A stretch of 64,000 nucleotides of DNA. Source: Doris montereyensis (Eukaryota; Mollusca; Gastropoda; Nudibranchia; Dorididae). The notes beneath the pieces were generated by a model. That model ran no database searches. It worked only from the letters and a program-made list of their open reading frames with translations, and was not told the DNA's origin. The position numbers were made by a program, and so were the translations under genes. Every line of letters begins with the position of its first letter. Within the stretch, counting starts at the first letter, position 1. The stretch spans positions 72,530 through 136,529 of the forward strand of contig JAXRKP010001346.1 in assembly GCA_037039925.1 (NCBI GenBank), read 5' to 3'. This document shows, piece after piece, positions 12,206-25,404 of the stretch.

Positions 12206-12505
12206 CATGCACACTGAGATCACTGGATATGGGAGGGATGTGGGGAAAATTAGTTATATTTTTTTCTTTCTTTGTTCCCATTCTACCTTCCGGTTTGTGG
12301 GTTTAAGATTATATGCGAAATGAACTTTCTCAATGCTACTCTTTCCTGACGGTTTTTTCCTGTTTTCTCCTGTGCCTTATTGCTTCTTTTATATCTTCTT
12401 CCCACTTTCTCCGAGGTCTGCCTTTCTGTCATTTACTTTGGGTCTTAGTATTCTATACTGACTTAGCCATTCCTTCACATTCAATCCTGTTTACTGCCCA
12501 AACTA
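12206..12505. other. Unassigned sequence upstream of the first recognised LAMP exon
   Basis: T-rich sequence with a small non-convincing frame (12313-12510). No signal-peptide exon was identified here. Confidence 0.4.
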
Positions 12506-12506
12506 T

Positions 12507-12640
12507 CTAAGTTGATCTATTTCCATCTTAGTTTTTATGTGTGTTATCTTTTCCCCTCTAAGTTGATCTATTTCCATCTTAGTTTTTATGTGTGTTATCT
12601 TTTCCCCTCTAAGTTGATCTATTTTCCATCTTAGTTTTTA
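12507..12640. repeat. ~52-bp repeat, 2.5 copies
   Basis: CTAAGTTGATCTATTTCC and ATCTTAGTTTTTATGTGTG occur three times in tandem, just before the pyrimidine tract of the LAMP exon acceptor. Confidence 0.9.
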
Positions 12641-12681
12641 TGTATTTATTTACTTTTTTCTTCCTCCCCTCCCCTTTCAAG

Positions 12682-12776
12682 GTCAAGCCACACGTTTTGA
12701 GTTCAAAGAGGACAATACGACTTGCGTTGTGGTGGAGGTCACAGGCACGTTTGAGTACATGGATGTGGCAACAAAT
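12682..12776 (+). CDS. LAMP1: LAMP exon (first recognised): start of LAMP domain 1
   Basis: The acceptor is a strong pyrimidine tract ending CCCCTTTCAAG at 12681; the donor is AAT|GTAAGTGTG. The frame starts at 12684 (phase 1 entry, phase 0 exit). It encodes 31 residues with the first conserved cysteine (codon 12723) after a DNTT glycosylation sequon. This matches the opening strand of a LAMP domain, where a variable segment is followed by Asn-x-Thr-Cys and alternating hydrophobic residues. The last Asn forms a further N-A-S sequon with the next exon. Confidence 0.85.
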
Positions 12777-15700
12777 GTAAGTGTGACAGTATTGTCAGGG
12801 CCTCTTTTTCTTCCTCTTTTTCTTCTTCTTCCTCTTTTCTTCCTCTTCTTCTTCCTCTTTTCTTCGTCTTCTTCTTCGTCTTCTTCTTCGTCTTCTTCTT
12901 TTCTTCTTCTTCTTCTTCTTCTTCTTCTTCTTCTTCTTCTTCTTCTTCTTCTTCTTCTTCTTCTTCTTCTTCTTCTTCTTCTTCTTCTTCTTCTTCTTCT
13001 TCTTCTTCTTCTTCTTCTTCTTCTTCTTCTTCTTCTTCTTCTTCTTCTTCTTCTTCTTCTTCTTTTTTTATTCTTCTTCCATCTGATTTACTTGTACATA
13101 AATTAGTGGTTTTATATACACCACAAATTACACAAATTGTTATCAGTAATATCAAAAAGACAAAACGGAAAAAGAAAAAACCCCGAAGATGCCGGTGTAA
13201 ATTATCATAAATGATTGAATACAAAGATACAATATCAGTTTGATAGTATAGGAGTCAACGCCCACCCCAAGAAAAAAAAGAAAACGAAAGAAAGGCAAAA
13301 CAAAACATGCATAGATGGGTGAATGTCTTGTATACGACATACCGATGAGATAGTCAACATGAGTTCTCTTGATCAGTGGATGTGTACAATGTACTGATGA
13401 GAGAGTCAACATGAGTTCTCTTAATCAGTGGATGTGTACAATGTACCGATGAGACAGTCAACACGAGTTCTTTTAATCCGTGGATGTGTACAATGTACTG
13501 ATGAGAGAGTCAACACGAGTTCCCTTAATCTGGGGATGTGTACAATGTACTGATGAGAGAGTCAACAAGAGTTCCCTTAATCCGGGATGTGTACAATGTA
13601 CTGATGAGAGAATCAACGGGAGTTCTCTTAATCAGTGGATGTGTACAATGTACTGATGAAAGAGTCAACACGAGTTCTCTTAATCAGTGGATGTGTACAA
13701 TGTACCGATGAGACAATCAACACGAGTTCTCTTAATCCGTGGATGTGTACAATGTACTGATGAGAGAGTCAACACGAGTTCCCTTAATCTACGGATGTGT
13801 ACAATGTACTGATAGAGAGTAAACACGAGTTCCCTTAATCTGGATGTGTACAATGTACTGATGAGAGAGTCAACACAAGTTTCTTTAATCGTGGATGTGT
13901 ACAATGTACTGATGAGAGAGTCAACATGAGTTCTCTTAATCCGTGGATGTGTACAATGTACTGATGAGAGAGTCAACACGAGTTCTCTTAATCAGTGGAT
14001 CAATGGATGAGACAATCAACATGAGTTTCTCTTAATCCGTGGATGTGTACAATGTACTGATGAGAGAGTCAACATGAGTTCCCTTAATCTGTGGATGTGT
14101 ACAATGTACTGATGAGAGAGTAAACACGAGTTTCCTTAATCAGTGGATGTGTACAATGTACTGATAGAGAGTCAACACAAGGTTCCTTAATAGTGGATGT
14201 GTACAATGTACTGATGAGAGAGTCAACATGAGTTTCTTTAATCATGGATGTGTACAATGTACTGATGAGAGAGTCAACACGAGTTTCTTAATCCATGGAT
14301 GTATACAATGTACTGATGAGAGAGTCAACATGAGTTTCCTTAATCATGGATGTGTACAATGTACTGATGAGAGAGTCAACACGAGTTCTCTTAATCTGTG
14401 GATGTGTACAATGTACTGATGAGAGAGTCAACACGAGTTTCTTAATCAGTGGATGTGTATAATGTACTGATGAGACAGTCAACATGAGTTCTCTTAATCA
14501 GTGGATGTGTACAATGTACTGATGAGAGAGTCAACACGAGTTCTCTTAATCAGTGGATGTGTACAATGTACTGATGAGACAGTCAACACAAGTTTCCTTA
14601 ATCATGGATGTGTACAATGTACTGATGAGACAGTCAACATGAGTTCTCTTAATCAGTGGATGTGTACAATGTACTGATGAGAATCTCAAAAATGAGTTCT
14701 CTTAATCAGGTGGATGTGTACAATGTATCTGATGAAACTTCAACACAAGTTTCTTAATCATGGATGTGTACAATGTACTGATGAGACAAAACATGAGTTC
14801 CCCTTAATCATAGATGTGTACAAAATGAAGATAAATCAACATAAATAAAATTAATCATGGATGTGAATGAATGAATGAGAATCAAATGAGTTTCCTTAAG
14901 CCCGTGGATGTGTACAATGTACTGGAAAGTCAACATGACAGTGATGTTTTCAATCTACTGATTTTTGATAATCTCAAAAAATGGTGTATTTATTATACAG
15001 GTGTTATGCAGTAAAGACAGACAGTCTAGGCCATTTATACATACATAGTAAAAAACATGAGCAATGTAAATACAAAATAAATAAATAAATAAATAAAATA
15101 AGGGAATGAATGAATGAATGAATGAATGGTGTAAATACAAGTAGTAAAGACAGACAGTGGGGCAAGAGGCATGTCGAAAGTGGTGTAAATACAAGTAGTA
15201 AAGACAGACAGTGGGCCAAGGGGCATGTCGAAAGTGGTGTAAATACATGTAGTAAAGACAGACAGTGGGGCAAGGGGCATGTCGAAAGTGGTGTAAGTAC
15301 ATGTAGTAAAGACAGACAGTGGGGCAAGGGGCATGTCGAAAGTGGTGTAAATACATGTAGTAAAGACAGACAGTGGGGCAAACAGGGGCAAGGGGCATAG
15401 TCGAAAGTGGTGTAAATACAAGTAGTAAAGACAGACAGTGGGGCAAGGGGCATGTCGAAAGTGGTGTAAATACAAGTAGTAAAGACAGACAGTGGGGCCA
15501 AAGGGCATGTCGAAAGTGGATAGTGAGTACAAGTAGTAAAGACAGACAGTGGGGCAAGGGGCATGTCGAAAGTGGTGTAAATACAAGTAGTAAAGACAGA
15601 CAGTGGGGCAAGGGGCATGTCGAAAGTGGTGTAAATACATGTAGTAAAGACAGACAGTGGGGCAAGGGGCATGTCGAAAGTGGTGTAAATACATGTAGTA

Positions 15701-18700
15701 AAGACACACAGTAAGGCCAGGGGCATGTCGAAAGTGAAAGAAATGACATTGGATAATATTGAATCCCCCATAGGAGCAAAGACGAGACAAGCACCAGGAA
15801 TAGACAAACAAACAAACCTGGCCACCACGGGGATCGGAACCCGTGACCTCTGCAGCGGCACCCATCGCCCTTGCCATGAATAGAAAGTTTGCTACCAACC
15901 GAGCCTACTCACTCCTTGATAAATACATGTAGTAGACATGTCATTGCCAAATATTCGCTAAAATGCATAGCAAGTTTTATGATCATTTATGGCTCAGTGA
16001 GGCAGATGGCAGTACGTTTTTATGTCTCGCTTTCACGCCGGTTCCCGCTTTGTAACTCCACCCATAGATCTGCACAAATCTAGATCTAGTCTGTTTCGCA
16101 TAGCCAGCTTTTCTAATGTGTGCGTGTGTGTTTTCACTGATTAGACTTTTATATATATGCGCTTTCCAACCTTTAGAGCCACTTTATTGATAACAGTGAC
16201 AACTCAAGTGTAGCCTAGGTTTGCTTGCAACTCTTGAGGTTAGCAGTGGTGGATGCCCAATCTGGTCTATCCTTGGTTCAGTGTTGTGTTATTAGTTTAC
16301 CGGTGAAGTGGTATTAAGATGTGAATATAATGTTATGTGATCGCATTGTTAGTAATAAATTGTCATGGGGATAACGTCTTGAAATCAGTTATGACAATTT
16401 CAGTTGCAGTATTTAGTCTCAAACCAGCAGGATAGATAGTTGATGCAGTCGATACTTGCACAATCAAGTACAAATTATTGGTTTCAATAAACTGCAGAAA
16501 ATAGGTCTCTAGTAGTAGAAGTAGTAGATCTGAATATAAAACATTTGAAACCGTTTTTACTCAAAAAGATGTGTCGCTACTGGTAGGTCTTACTTCTTTC
16601 CTTTCCTTCTTTTATTTATTTTTCATCTTGCCGTTTCGTCTCAATTCACTCACACTGAGATCACGACATTATAGAGGACAGGGTAAATTTCAAAGAATCA
16701 AAGCCGTTTTCCTCTTAATTTATCCTGAGATCACCACACACGGTGGACAGGGTAAATTTCAATGAAGCAAACAAAGCTGCTTCCTCTTAATTCACCCTAA
16801 GACCACCACATGTGTTAGACGGGGGTAGTGAAGTTTCATTGAACCAATCAAGCAAAAAACTCCTCAGATATGATGGACAGGGTAAACCTAGGTCAATTGA
16901 TCGATCAATATCGTCCCATTTTACTGAACGAATGAATGAATGACAGCCTTTTTCTTTTTTTTTCTCCTCTTTTTCTCGATGTCCCGGCCCCTGTAGGCAT
17001 CGGCCAAGCTGGACCTGTCCAAGGCGAAGGTTCTAGAGGAAAATTCCACATGCCAAGCTCTCAAACTGTTGTTCGAGGAGGGCGCCCAAGTGTTGTTTGA
17101 GTTCTCCAATAGCACGGCCAACGAGCAGATCTCCCTGGTGTCTACCTTCGCACCCAGCAAGCTCTTCCCCAATGTCACTGACAGCGGTACGTAACGTAGT
17201 GGCGTAAATAATAATAATAATAATGTAATGACGTGAAATGATATATTGTTGATGATAAGATAGTCGTTGTTACAGTGTTGCAGGCACAACATTAGCGTTG
17301 TGAGTTTGGTGTAATCACAGACTGGACGACACTGGTTCAAAACCACTTGGCTGGTCCAGAGGTACTTTCCCACGGGTGTTGTACTCGTGGGATTGGGGCA
17401 TTGGTACTTCGCTCTGCTTTCCTCACTCGACTCAGGTATGAATGGATCCACAGCTGCAGGTAGAAAAAGATCTTGTCACAGTGTATATGTACAAAGCGCC
17501 TAACAGACTAATGTACTGTATGCTTGTTTCTTGGCACTTGCATCTTTGAGGTGGATAACACAGGTGCCGCAGTGTTGGGTCCCTCGTAGTCTAAAGTAGG
17601 TCATATGCGTAGTTGACCGTGTTGTCGGTTAATAGGCAGGCCGTAGGGTCCTGCTTCTTCTAGGCGTACAGCAACGGTAGAATCATTTGCTTAGGGAACA
17701 CACAGGGGTTCTAGGTGTACAGCAACGTTAAAATCAATGTGCTTAAGGAACACAGGGGTCCAGCAGAATAAGGTGTCTGCTCCCCCCCCCCCCCCCCCCC
17801 CCCAACCTTGTGTTGCTGTTTCGGGTCCAGACGGGTTGGATGTTTTCTCACGCTTTTCCAGATTAAACACCCCCTTCCCCTTCCTCTAGTCCAGATAGAT
17901 AATTCGACACCTAGTTCCATTGAAGATGGGACACCTCTGTGTGCTGATAACAATAGTCATGTTGTGGCCATCATCTATCCCTAAGATGTTCACAGGGCAG
18001 TTCAGGCACAATCAATAGTCCACAGAAAACTCCCCAAGATCACCTTAGCTGTGACTGTGAGCGAAATCAAATTAATACATTGTATTCAACAATTTCTCTC
18101 TTGAGTCATGTTTGTTTGTTACAAGGACTCGATAGTCCAGAGGTAGGTGTTAGCCTCTCAACCAAAATGTTGTGAGTTCAATCCCGGCAGGTTGAAATAT
18201 TTTTCATGTTTTTTGTTTTGTTGTGTTGAGTAAAACCGACCACTCTGGTTCAGGTAATAGGTGGATCGACACCTAGTCCCATTGGAGACGTATGATAAAT
18301 AGGAGGTCACGTGAGCAGATCTCAGCACTCTGTGCACGTTAAGGATCCCTTGGCTGTTTACAGGGCAGTCAGGAGGGCAAAATAAAAAATCCTACCAAAA
18401 ACCTGGAGATGCCTTAGTTGTAGGTGTTGGTAAAATCAAATGAAATCAATAAAAATTTTGCCTGTTACTCCGCAAGTCTTGATCTGCGTCGTATTACTTG
18501 CCTAAAGCATATTGGTCTTCCTTCTCTTCAATCAGAGACACTCTTATTTGAACACAAGTCAGCCTTTACATTCCCTAAGGCCATGTCGTTCCGCTGTCAG
18601 TCTGAGGTCACAACAAGTTTGACGGAGACAAAAGAGGACAACTTCAAGGTGATGGCGACACTCCGTGACTTTCAGGCCCAGTCAGGCGGCATTGGAGATG

Positions 18701-21700
18701 GCAATTTCAGTACAGGTGAGAAACGAATTTACCCGTCACTGCGATGTGGACAGTTGACAGGTGCCTCTGGTGTCCCTTACCTTACATCCTTCCTTTCACT
18801 CTTTCACTTGTCTTTCATCTTGCTGTTTCCTCTTAACTCACCTGAAGTCACCACTTCTTTTTTTCTTCTTCTTTTTCTTCTTCTCCTCTTCTTCTTCTTC
18901 TTCTTCTTCTTCTTCTTCTTCTTCTTCTTCTTCTTCTTCTTCTTCTTCTTCTTCTTCTTCTTCTTCTTCTTCTTCTTCTTCTTTCTTCTTCTTCTTCTTC
19001 TTTCTTCTTCTTCTTCTTCTTCTTCTTCTTCTTCTCAGTCTTTAATGTTCCGTGATGTATATGTACTTGTTTGAGTGGGTGGTTGGCAGGTGATGCTGGT
19101 TGGTCCTTCATCTTTCTTTCTTTCATTTATCTTTCATCTTGCTGTTTCCTCCTAACTCACCCTGAGATCACCGCAATAATGTTGAACGAGGTGAATCTCA
19201 AAGAAACAAGTACTTGCATGCTCCAATGGCACTGCTGGTAGGTCCTACTTCCTTCCTTCCCTTCTTTCACGTCTTTCATCTTGCTGTTTTCCTCTTAATT
19301 CACAGAGATCACCGCAATGGAGGATAAGGGGTAAATTTCAACGAAAGCAAACTTTGTCTATGATCGTCTAAATGTCTACAGTCACGTCTCGAAAAGTCCG
19401 AAGACCTCCATTCCGAGCAGTTTGTTTGGAACATCGAGACATCCACGTTAACGAATGGCTGATCAAAACGACACTTTGTGAATCAGCGAAAGCCACCACA
19501 ATGTCCATTCCTTGTTGTGCTCTGGTGGCTTATGTACCTCAGTGACCCGGAGAGCTATGCCAGCCAGAGCTTAACCCAGTGAAGCTCGTGGTGTTGCGGA
19601 GAAGTGACCTTCTTACAGCGAGGGGTTGCTTTAGCGTTTACATGAAAAAAAACGAGTGTTTGCAACTAAGAGAGCTGGATTTAGACTTAGTTGTGACAAT
19701 GATTTCACGTTCACAGATGATAAAAAGACCTATAAAACATACATTTTCTATAAGTTGAAAGATGTGTTGAGTGGGAAAGCGTCCTTTTGACGAATGATAA
19801 TGAGGCTAATGGAAAACCACGAGCTTAAAATAAACTAATCTCATTGGCTGTTATTTAACTATGATCTCAAGGTCAAACTACGTCATAAACCATGTAAGGA
19901 AAGTGGAAATTTCCATTCAAGGAGCCTGGGTGTCTCGCCATAAATATAGGGCCTGCGTGCTTCCCGTGCCAATGACGGCGGCCCTAAATATAGGGCCTGC
20001 GCGGTTCCCGGGCAGTTGGCAACACGCCCTTTATTTATAGGGCAGCGATTTTCTTGGGTTAAGCTCCTGGCAGGGTCACCCAAGCTGGACAGGTCGAAAG
20101 GTACAGGCAAGACAAATATGGACACCCCGGGTAGACAGAGCTTTGTAACCATGGTAGGTAGTCTGTCTAGGATAAGGAAAACTCTTATTCAAACCTTGAT
20201 TGGCTTGTGGGAAGATCTTGGATGATCACAGCCTACGGGGCATCACACCCAGACAGAAAAGCAGGCAGAATTCGGAAGCCCCTGACCGAAGGGTGCAAAT
20301 AGTTCAGACGGCCAAACCGACGCCTGAAAAAAAAAGGAGCTCGTAAATCTCTCATGAGAGATCAAAGAAGAAGAAGAATCCAGCTGAGCCACAGAACTCA
20401 CAAGGCCTGGTGCCATTTACGGAACACAATGCTTTACTACAGTACACTGCTCGTCACTAGCATCATGGGTGTTAGGAAAGTTGAGTCTGATGGCTTTGAT
20501 GAGCTGTGACGGACTGGTTTACACTGTCTCGAACAGTTGAGTGTTCAGGTTCGGTTTGGCAAAGTATAAACTCTCTATATTGTGGTAACTTGTTCCAAAA
20601 TACTCGGTGTTTGGATCCGAAATCTTAGTTTCCGGCCCACCAGGTGCATTCTTTTCTTAGTCAACGATTGGTAGCTAATATCTACTCTCCTTTGTCTATG
20701 ATGGGAACCTAATATTATTTTTTAGTAAGTTTAAGTTGGATCATCAGTCACCATTGCCAATGTTAACTGTTGAGAAATTCCCATTTCCTTGCCTTTATGA
20801 AATTTAATTCTTTTCCCTTCCATTGTTTTTTCTTCTTCTTTTGTCTCTGAATCTGCAGCAAGTGTATGTCAGGAGGACCAAAAGCTCATTAAAACCAACA
20901 GCTGTCATGCCAACCACGACCCCAAAACCAGAACCAAAAGAAAATGTGTACACCGTTACAGATGGTAACACGACCTGCATTAATATGACGGGTGCCATAT
21001 CTTTCGACATCACATATGACTCTGCCAAGGTATGAAATTGGCCATAACCATACTCCTCTTTGTTCACCATTGGTCAATATTCCCCCCCCCCCCCTCCACC
21101 CCCTTGAGATGACCGTCAAGGATCAGAATGATATTGTCTTAGGTACATAAACCTGTTCCAGAAAAAAAAAAGATATCTGAACTGATTTGATTTGATTTGA
21201 TTTGATTTGATTTGATTTACCCACATTCACAACTAACTAGGCCGATTTCTGGGTTCTTGGTAGGGCTTTTAATTGTGTGCCCAAACTGCCTTGTAGACAG
21301 TCAAGGGATCTTTAATGTGCACAGAGGTATGTCTGCACACAGGACAGACCTCCTTTTTTTGTCGTCCGTCTCGATGGGACTAGGTGTCCATCCACCTACC
21401 TGGAGACAAGGGGAATAGATTGTGCGTGAAAAAACCCCGGAAAATTGTTCAACCTCTTGGCAGGGCTAGGAGCCACTGCCTGCCCGTTTAAAGGCTGACA
21501 CATTGCCTCTTAGATGTGCGGGTCTTCTTCTGAATCAGCTGAAAGAAGGATTTTTTGAGTTAGTGACAAAAACTGCAGTGGGATTTTGCGATAAGCACAG
21601 CCTGGATTAAGTAATGCAAACCCAAGTCCCATGCCCAGAGTTCAGCGTAGGAGAATGAGGAGTGCTAGTAACTTAGTCTGATCTAACGTGGGGGTTTTGT

Positions 21701-24700
21701 GTCGTAGAGTCATAACTGCTGCTGATGAGACTAACTGATATGAACAGACAAATGGAGAAGAGTTGTTTGTTCCCAGTTGTTAGTTTCCCACTGATGAAGG
21801 TCATCATTGACTTTGTCACATAGACCTAGTGCTGTCAGAAGTATACAAAACTTTTAGTAGTGCTGTCAAGTATACAAGAAACTTTATTAGTGCTATCGAA
21901 GTATACACAATTTATTAGTCATTATCAAGTACAAAACTTTAGTAGTGCTGTCAAGTATACAAAACTTTAAATTAGTACTATCAGAGTATACAAAACTTTA
22001 GTAGTGCTGTCAAGTATACAAAACTTTAGTAGTGCTGTCAGTATACAAAACTTTATTAGCTGTCAAGTATATAAAACTTTAATGGTGCTGTCAAGTATAC
22101 AAAACTTTAGAAAGTGCTGTCAAGTATACAAAACTTTAGTAGTGCTGTCAAGTATACAAAACTTTAGTAAGTGCTGTCAAGTATACAAAGCTTTAGTAGG
22201 TGCTGTCAAGTATACAAAACTTTAGTCAAAACTTTGAAATAGTGTGTCAAGCATCTAAGAACTTTGAGTAAAGTGCTATCAAGTATACAAAACTTTAGTA
22301 GTGCTGTCAAGTATACAAAACTTAAGTAGTGCTGTCGAAGTATACAAAACTTTAGTCAAACTTTATTAGTGCTGTCAAGTATACAAAACTTTAGTATTAG
22401 TGCTATCAAGTATACAAAACTTTAGTAGTGCTGTTCAGCATACAAAACTTTAAACAAGACGCAAAAAGAAGAAAAGCATAAATGTCATCTCCTCGTCAAT
22501 TTCCTGATTTTCGAATTCTTGTGTATAATTTATTTTTCTTTTCAGGGAGGGAAGAACACCACCAAGGTAACCATTCCCCCAGCATTTTTTCTTGAGGGCA
22601 GCTGCAAGTACAACAACGACTCAAAAGATCAAAATCTGAAGATTAATTTTTTCAATGACTGGAGCGCAGAGTTCATATTCACATTGGATAAGAAAGCCTT
22701 CCACGTTTCAACAGTTGAACTGACATATGTATACGACAAAAATCTTCCCGATGCTCTTCACAAAGGCGTGTGCATGGATTCTTTTTGTTACTTTTTTTCT
22801 TTTAGAATTTAAAAATTATTTTTTTAAACTTTATACCCAAATTCTTTTTTGCTGCTTTCACAGTCACTGAGGTACCGGGGTCGAATGCTGGCAAAGCTAG
22901 GTCAGGCATTGTATTTCTTGGGAAAGACTCTTAACATGCATTTTCCCCACTCGGCCCAGATGCAAATGGGTACAAGCGTTAGCTTGGAAGTAAAAACGTG
23001 TGTCAGACTAACGTCCTGTCCAGGAGGTGATTATAATTCACGCTATAGAAAACCGGGATAAGCTCCGGCTCTATGGGCCGTAATGCCCTTGAAGGAACTT
23101 AACTTACTTTCACAGTAAAGTTAAAAAGCCAGGACGTCAATAGTAGAGCTAGATGGTATCCCCACATTATATTGTGCGAACTGCAGAGACTCAGATAAAT
23201 TGGGGCGGAAGTCGGTAAATTCCGAGTTCACAAAAAAATAGTCACATTTTTCGCCAAAAGGCTAGAGATGTTTTTATTACACACGTACCTTAATGGGGAT
23301 TAACTCAAGTTAAATTATCAATGTTATCTGGAATATTAAAGCCGCATCGTTAAAGCAAGGCGTCCAAGTGCCGGCAGGTTCAAAAAAGCTTTCTAGATTT
23401 TTTTGGAGTAAAACCTACCCTCCTGGTCCAGGTAGACGGGCAATAGAATGGAGGTCCTGTTGGTGCAATGACAACGATGCAATCCCTTGGCTGTTTCCAG
23501 GGCAGTCTGGGCAAATTTTTTAAAATCTTATCAAAAACTCTGAGATCACTGTTATTTGTGGATGTGGGTAAATCAAATCAAATCAATTTAAAACAATTTT
23601 CATGTAAAATGATATTGTTTCTGTGTCCTATGAATATCATGATCTTGAAGATGATTTCTGACTTGGGGGAGAGGAACAAGTGGCATTAATCCCAAGATGG
23701 AAAACAATTAAAAAAATCATTTTTGAAATCCCTAAGCAAGCCTAAACTGAATAAAATTTTGCTTTGAAAAACAATTTTCGGCTTCCTGATTTGTGAAACA
23801 AGACCCCACTACTTTTGGTTGAAGGCTGACCGTTGCCCTTTGGACTACCGGGAGTCCCCACGCCCTGTTGACATAAACTGTCTTTGCATACGTGCCATTG
23901 CCATGCGTGCATGAGAAGAATGTCTCCACAAGTCACGGACCTCCCTTCACAAAAAACAAATCCATTGTCCATCGAAGTTGTGGCGAGAGGCGGTGGTCGA
24001 GTGGCCAGGGCTGTTGGACGTGAGATCACGAGTCCCAAGTTTGGAGACCTGGCAGGGGTAGTAGGTCTGACAGTGTGTTCCTTGAAAAAAAGATATTTGG
24101 ACTCCCCAGACCCAGGTGGAAGGCGAATTTGCCAGCACCAGCTAGGGTGTAAAAATCTGCGTCAGACTAGCATCATGTCCAGGAGCTGATTATTGTCCTG
24201 TTTCGGCTCCATGCTATGGAAACTGGCATAAGCTACGGCTCTTTAGGCCTAAATGGCCTTGAAGGAACTTACTTATCTACTAAAACCCAGTGGGTAAGTG
24301 ACCCAATGGTTAGGCTGCCAAACTTAGGATCACAAAGGTCATGGGTTTGAATCCTGTCAGTGTGTGGCTCTGGAAAGATCCTCAACAAGCATTTTCTCAA
24401 CTGCCAAACCAGGTACAAATGGGTACAAGCACCAGTTTTTCTAGCAACCCCCCCCCCCCCCCCTCCCTCCTCCCTCCCTGTCCAGGTAGGTGGATCGATA
24501 CATAGTCCCATCAGAGACGGTCGATAAAAAGGAGGTCCCGTGTGCAGCAGATCACAACAATCTGTGCATGTTTTTAAAGATCCTGTGGCTGTTTACAAGG
24601 TAGTCCGGGCAAAAGTAAAAAAATCCTACCCAAACCCCCAGAGATCACCTTAGTTGTGGATGTGGGTAAATCAAATCAAATCAAATCAAACTCTAATCAT

Positions 24701-25339
24701 TGAATGGTTTCACAATGTGAATCTTTTTTCCGGCAGGTCTCAACGTATCCGTGTCCAAGTCGCCCACAGCTTCGTTCTTGAAGGGAAAGAAAGGCGGCTA
24801 CTACATGTGCGACTCTCATTTGACCTTGAAGATTGACGGCAATGTAGGTTGTTTGAATGAACGATGAAAGCCCCCGAGGAGAACCAATGATATTATTATT
24901 AGCCCTGTTTGGAGTGCCAGTTGGCCAATCTATCGGTGCTTCCACTAGGTTGGTTTGTAGATGACCAATCCTGCCAAGATCTGAGCAATCGGCCCGGCTG
25001 ATTCATCAGCGTTTGTATAGAACGGACGTAGTAGAACACAGTGATAGATTTGGTGATTGGCACTCAATGTAACAACAGTTATATATGAGGGGTTGAGATG
25101 AGATGCACGACACGCTATATCAAAAAAGACGATCTGTGATTTTTTTCTTCCTTAGTTCAAAATGGAATTCGATCCATTCAGTACATTTAGAACTGATTTC
25201 TGATAGGATGGCAGTCCAGTTTTGAATCAAATGGCTTTATCGTCAGAAGACTTCATTTCAAGTCAAAGAGTGTGAAAAAGATTTGCAATGTGTAAGAATG
25301 GCGCATAGCTGGGTTTGCATCTCCCACCCCCTCATATAC

Positions 25340-25404
<65 letters not shown>

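Larger units (their letters stand above)
12777..16996 (+). other. LAMP1: LAMP intron filled with repeats
   Basis: A 4.2 kb intron between phase-0 splice sites (GTAAGT ... CCCTGTAG). It contains a (TTC)n tract, the 52-bp and 54-bp arrays, a possible SINE head, about 650 bp of unique sequence and a SINE-B copy with a repeated 3' end. Confidence 0.8.

Noticed and set aside
15004..15898. Three overlapping minus-strand frames of about 285 codons rich in Cys, Leu and Tyr
   Set aside because: They come from a 54-bp array, whose period is divisible by 3. The residues repeat exactly and the region is a LAMP intron.
18424..18534. Upstream extension of the LAMP exon at 18536 as coding
   Set aside because: The frame is open but a strong acceptor at 18535 gives the correct phase and the upstream part overlaps a SINE-A tail.
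20863..21029. Alternative start of LAMP exon 4 at 20863, which avoids the frameshift
   Set aside because: It removes the fourth cysteine, which is present at the same place relative to the intron in domain 2. It is kept as a second choice.
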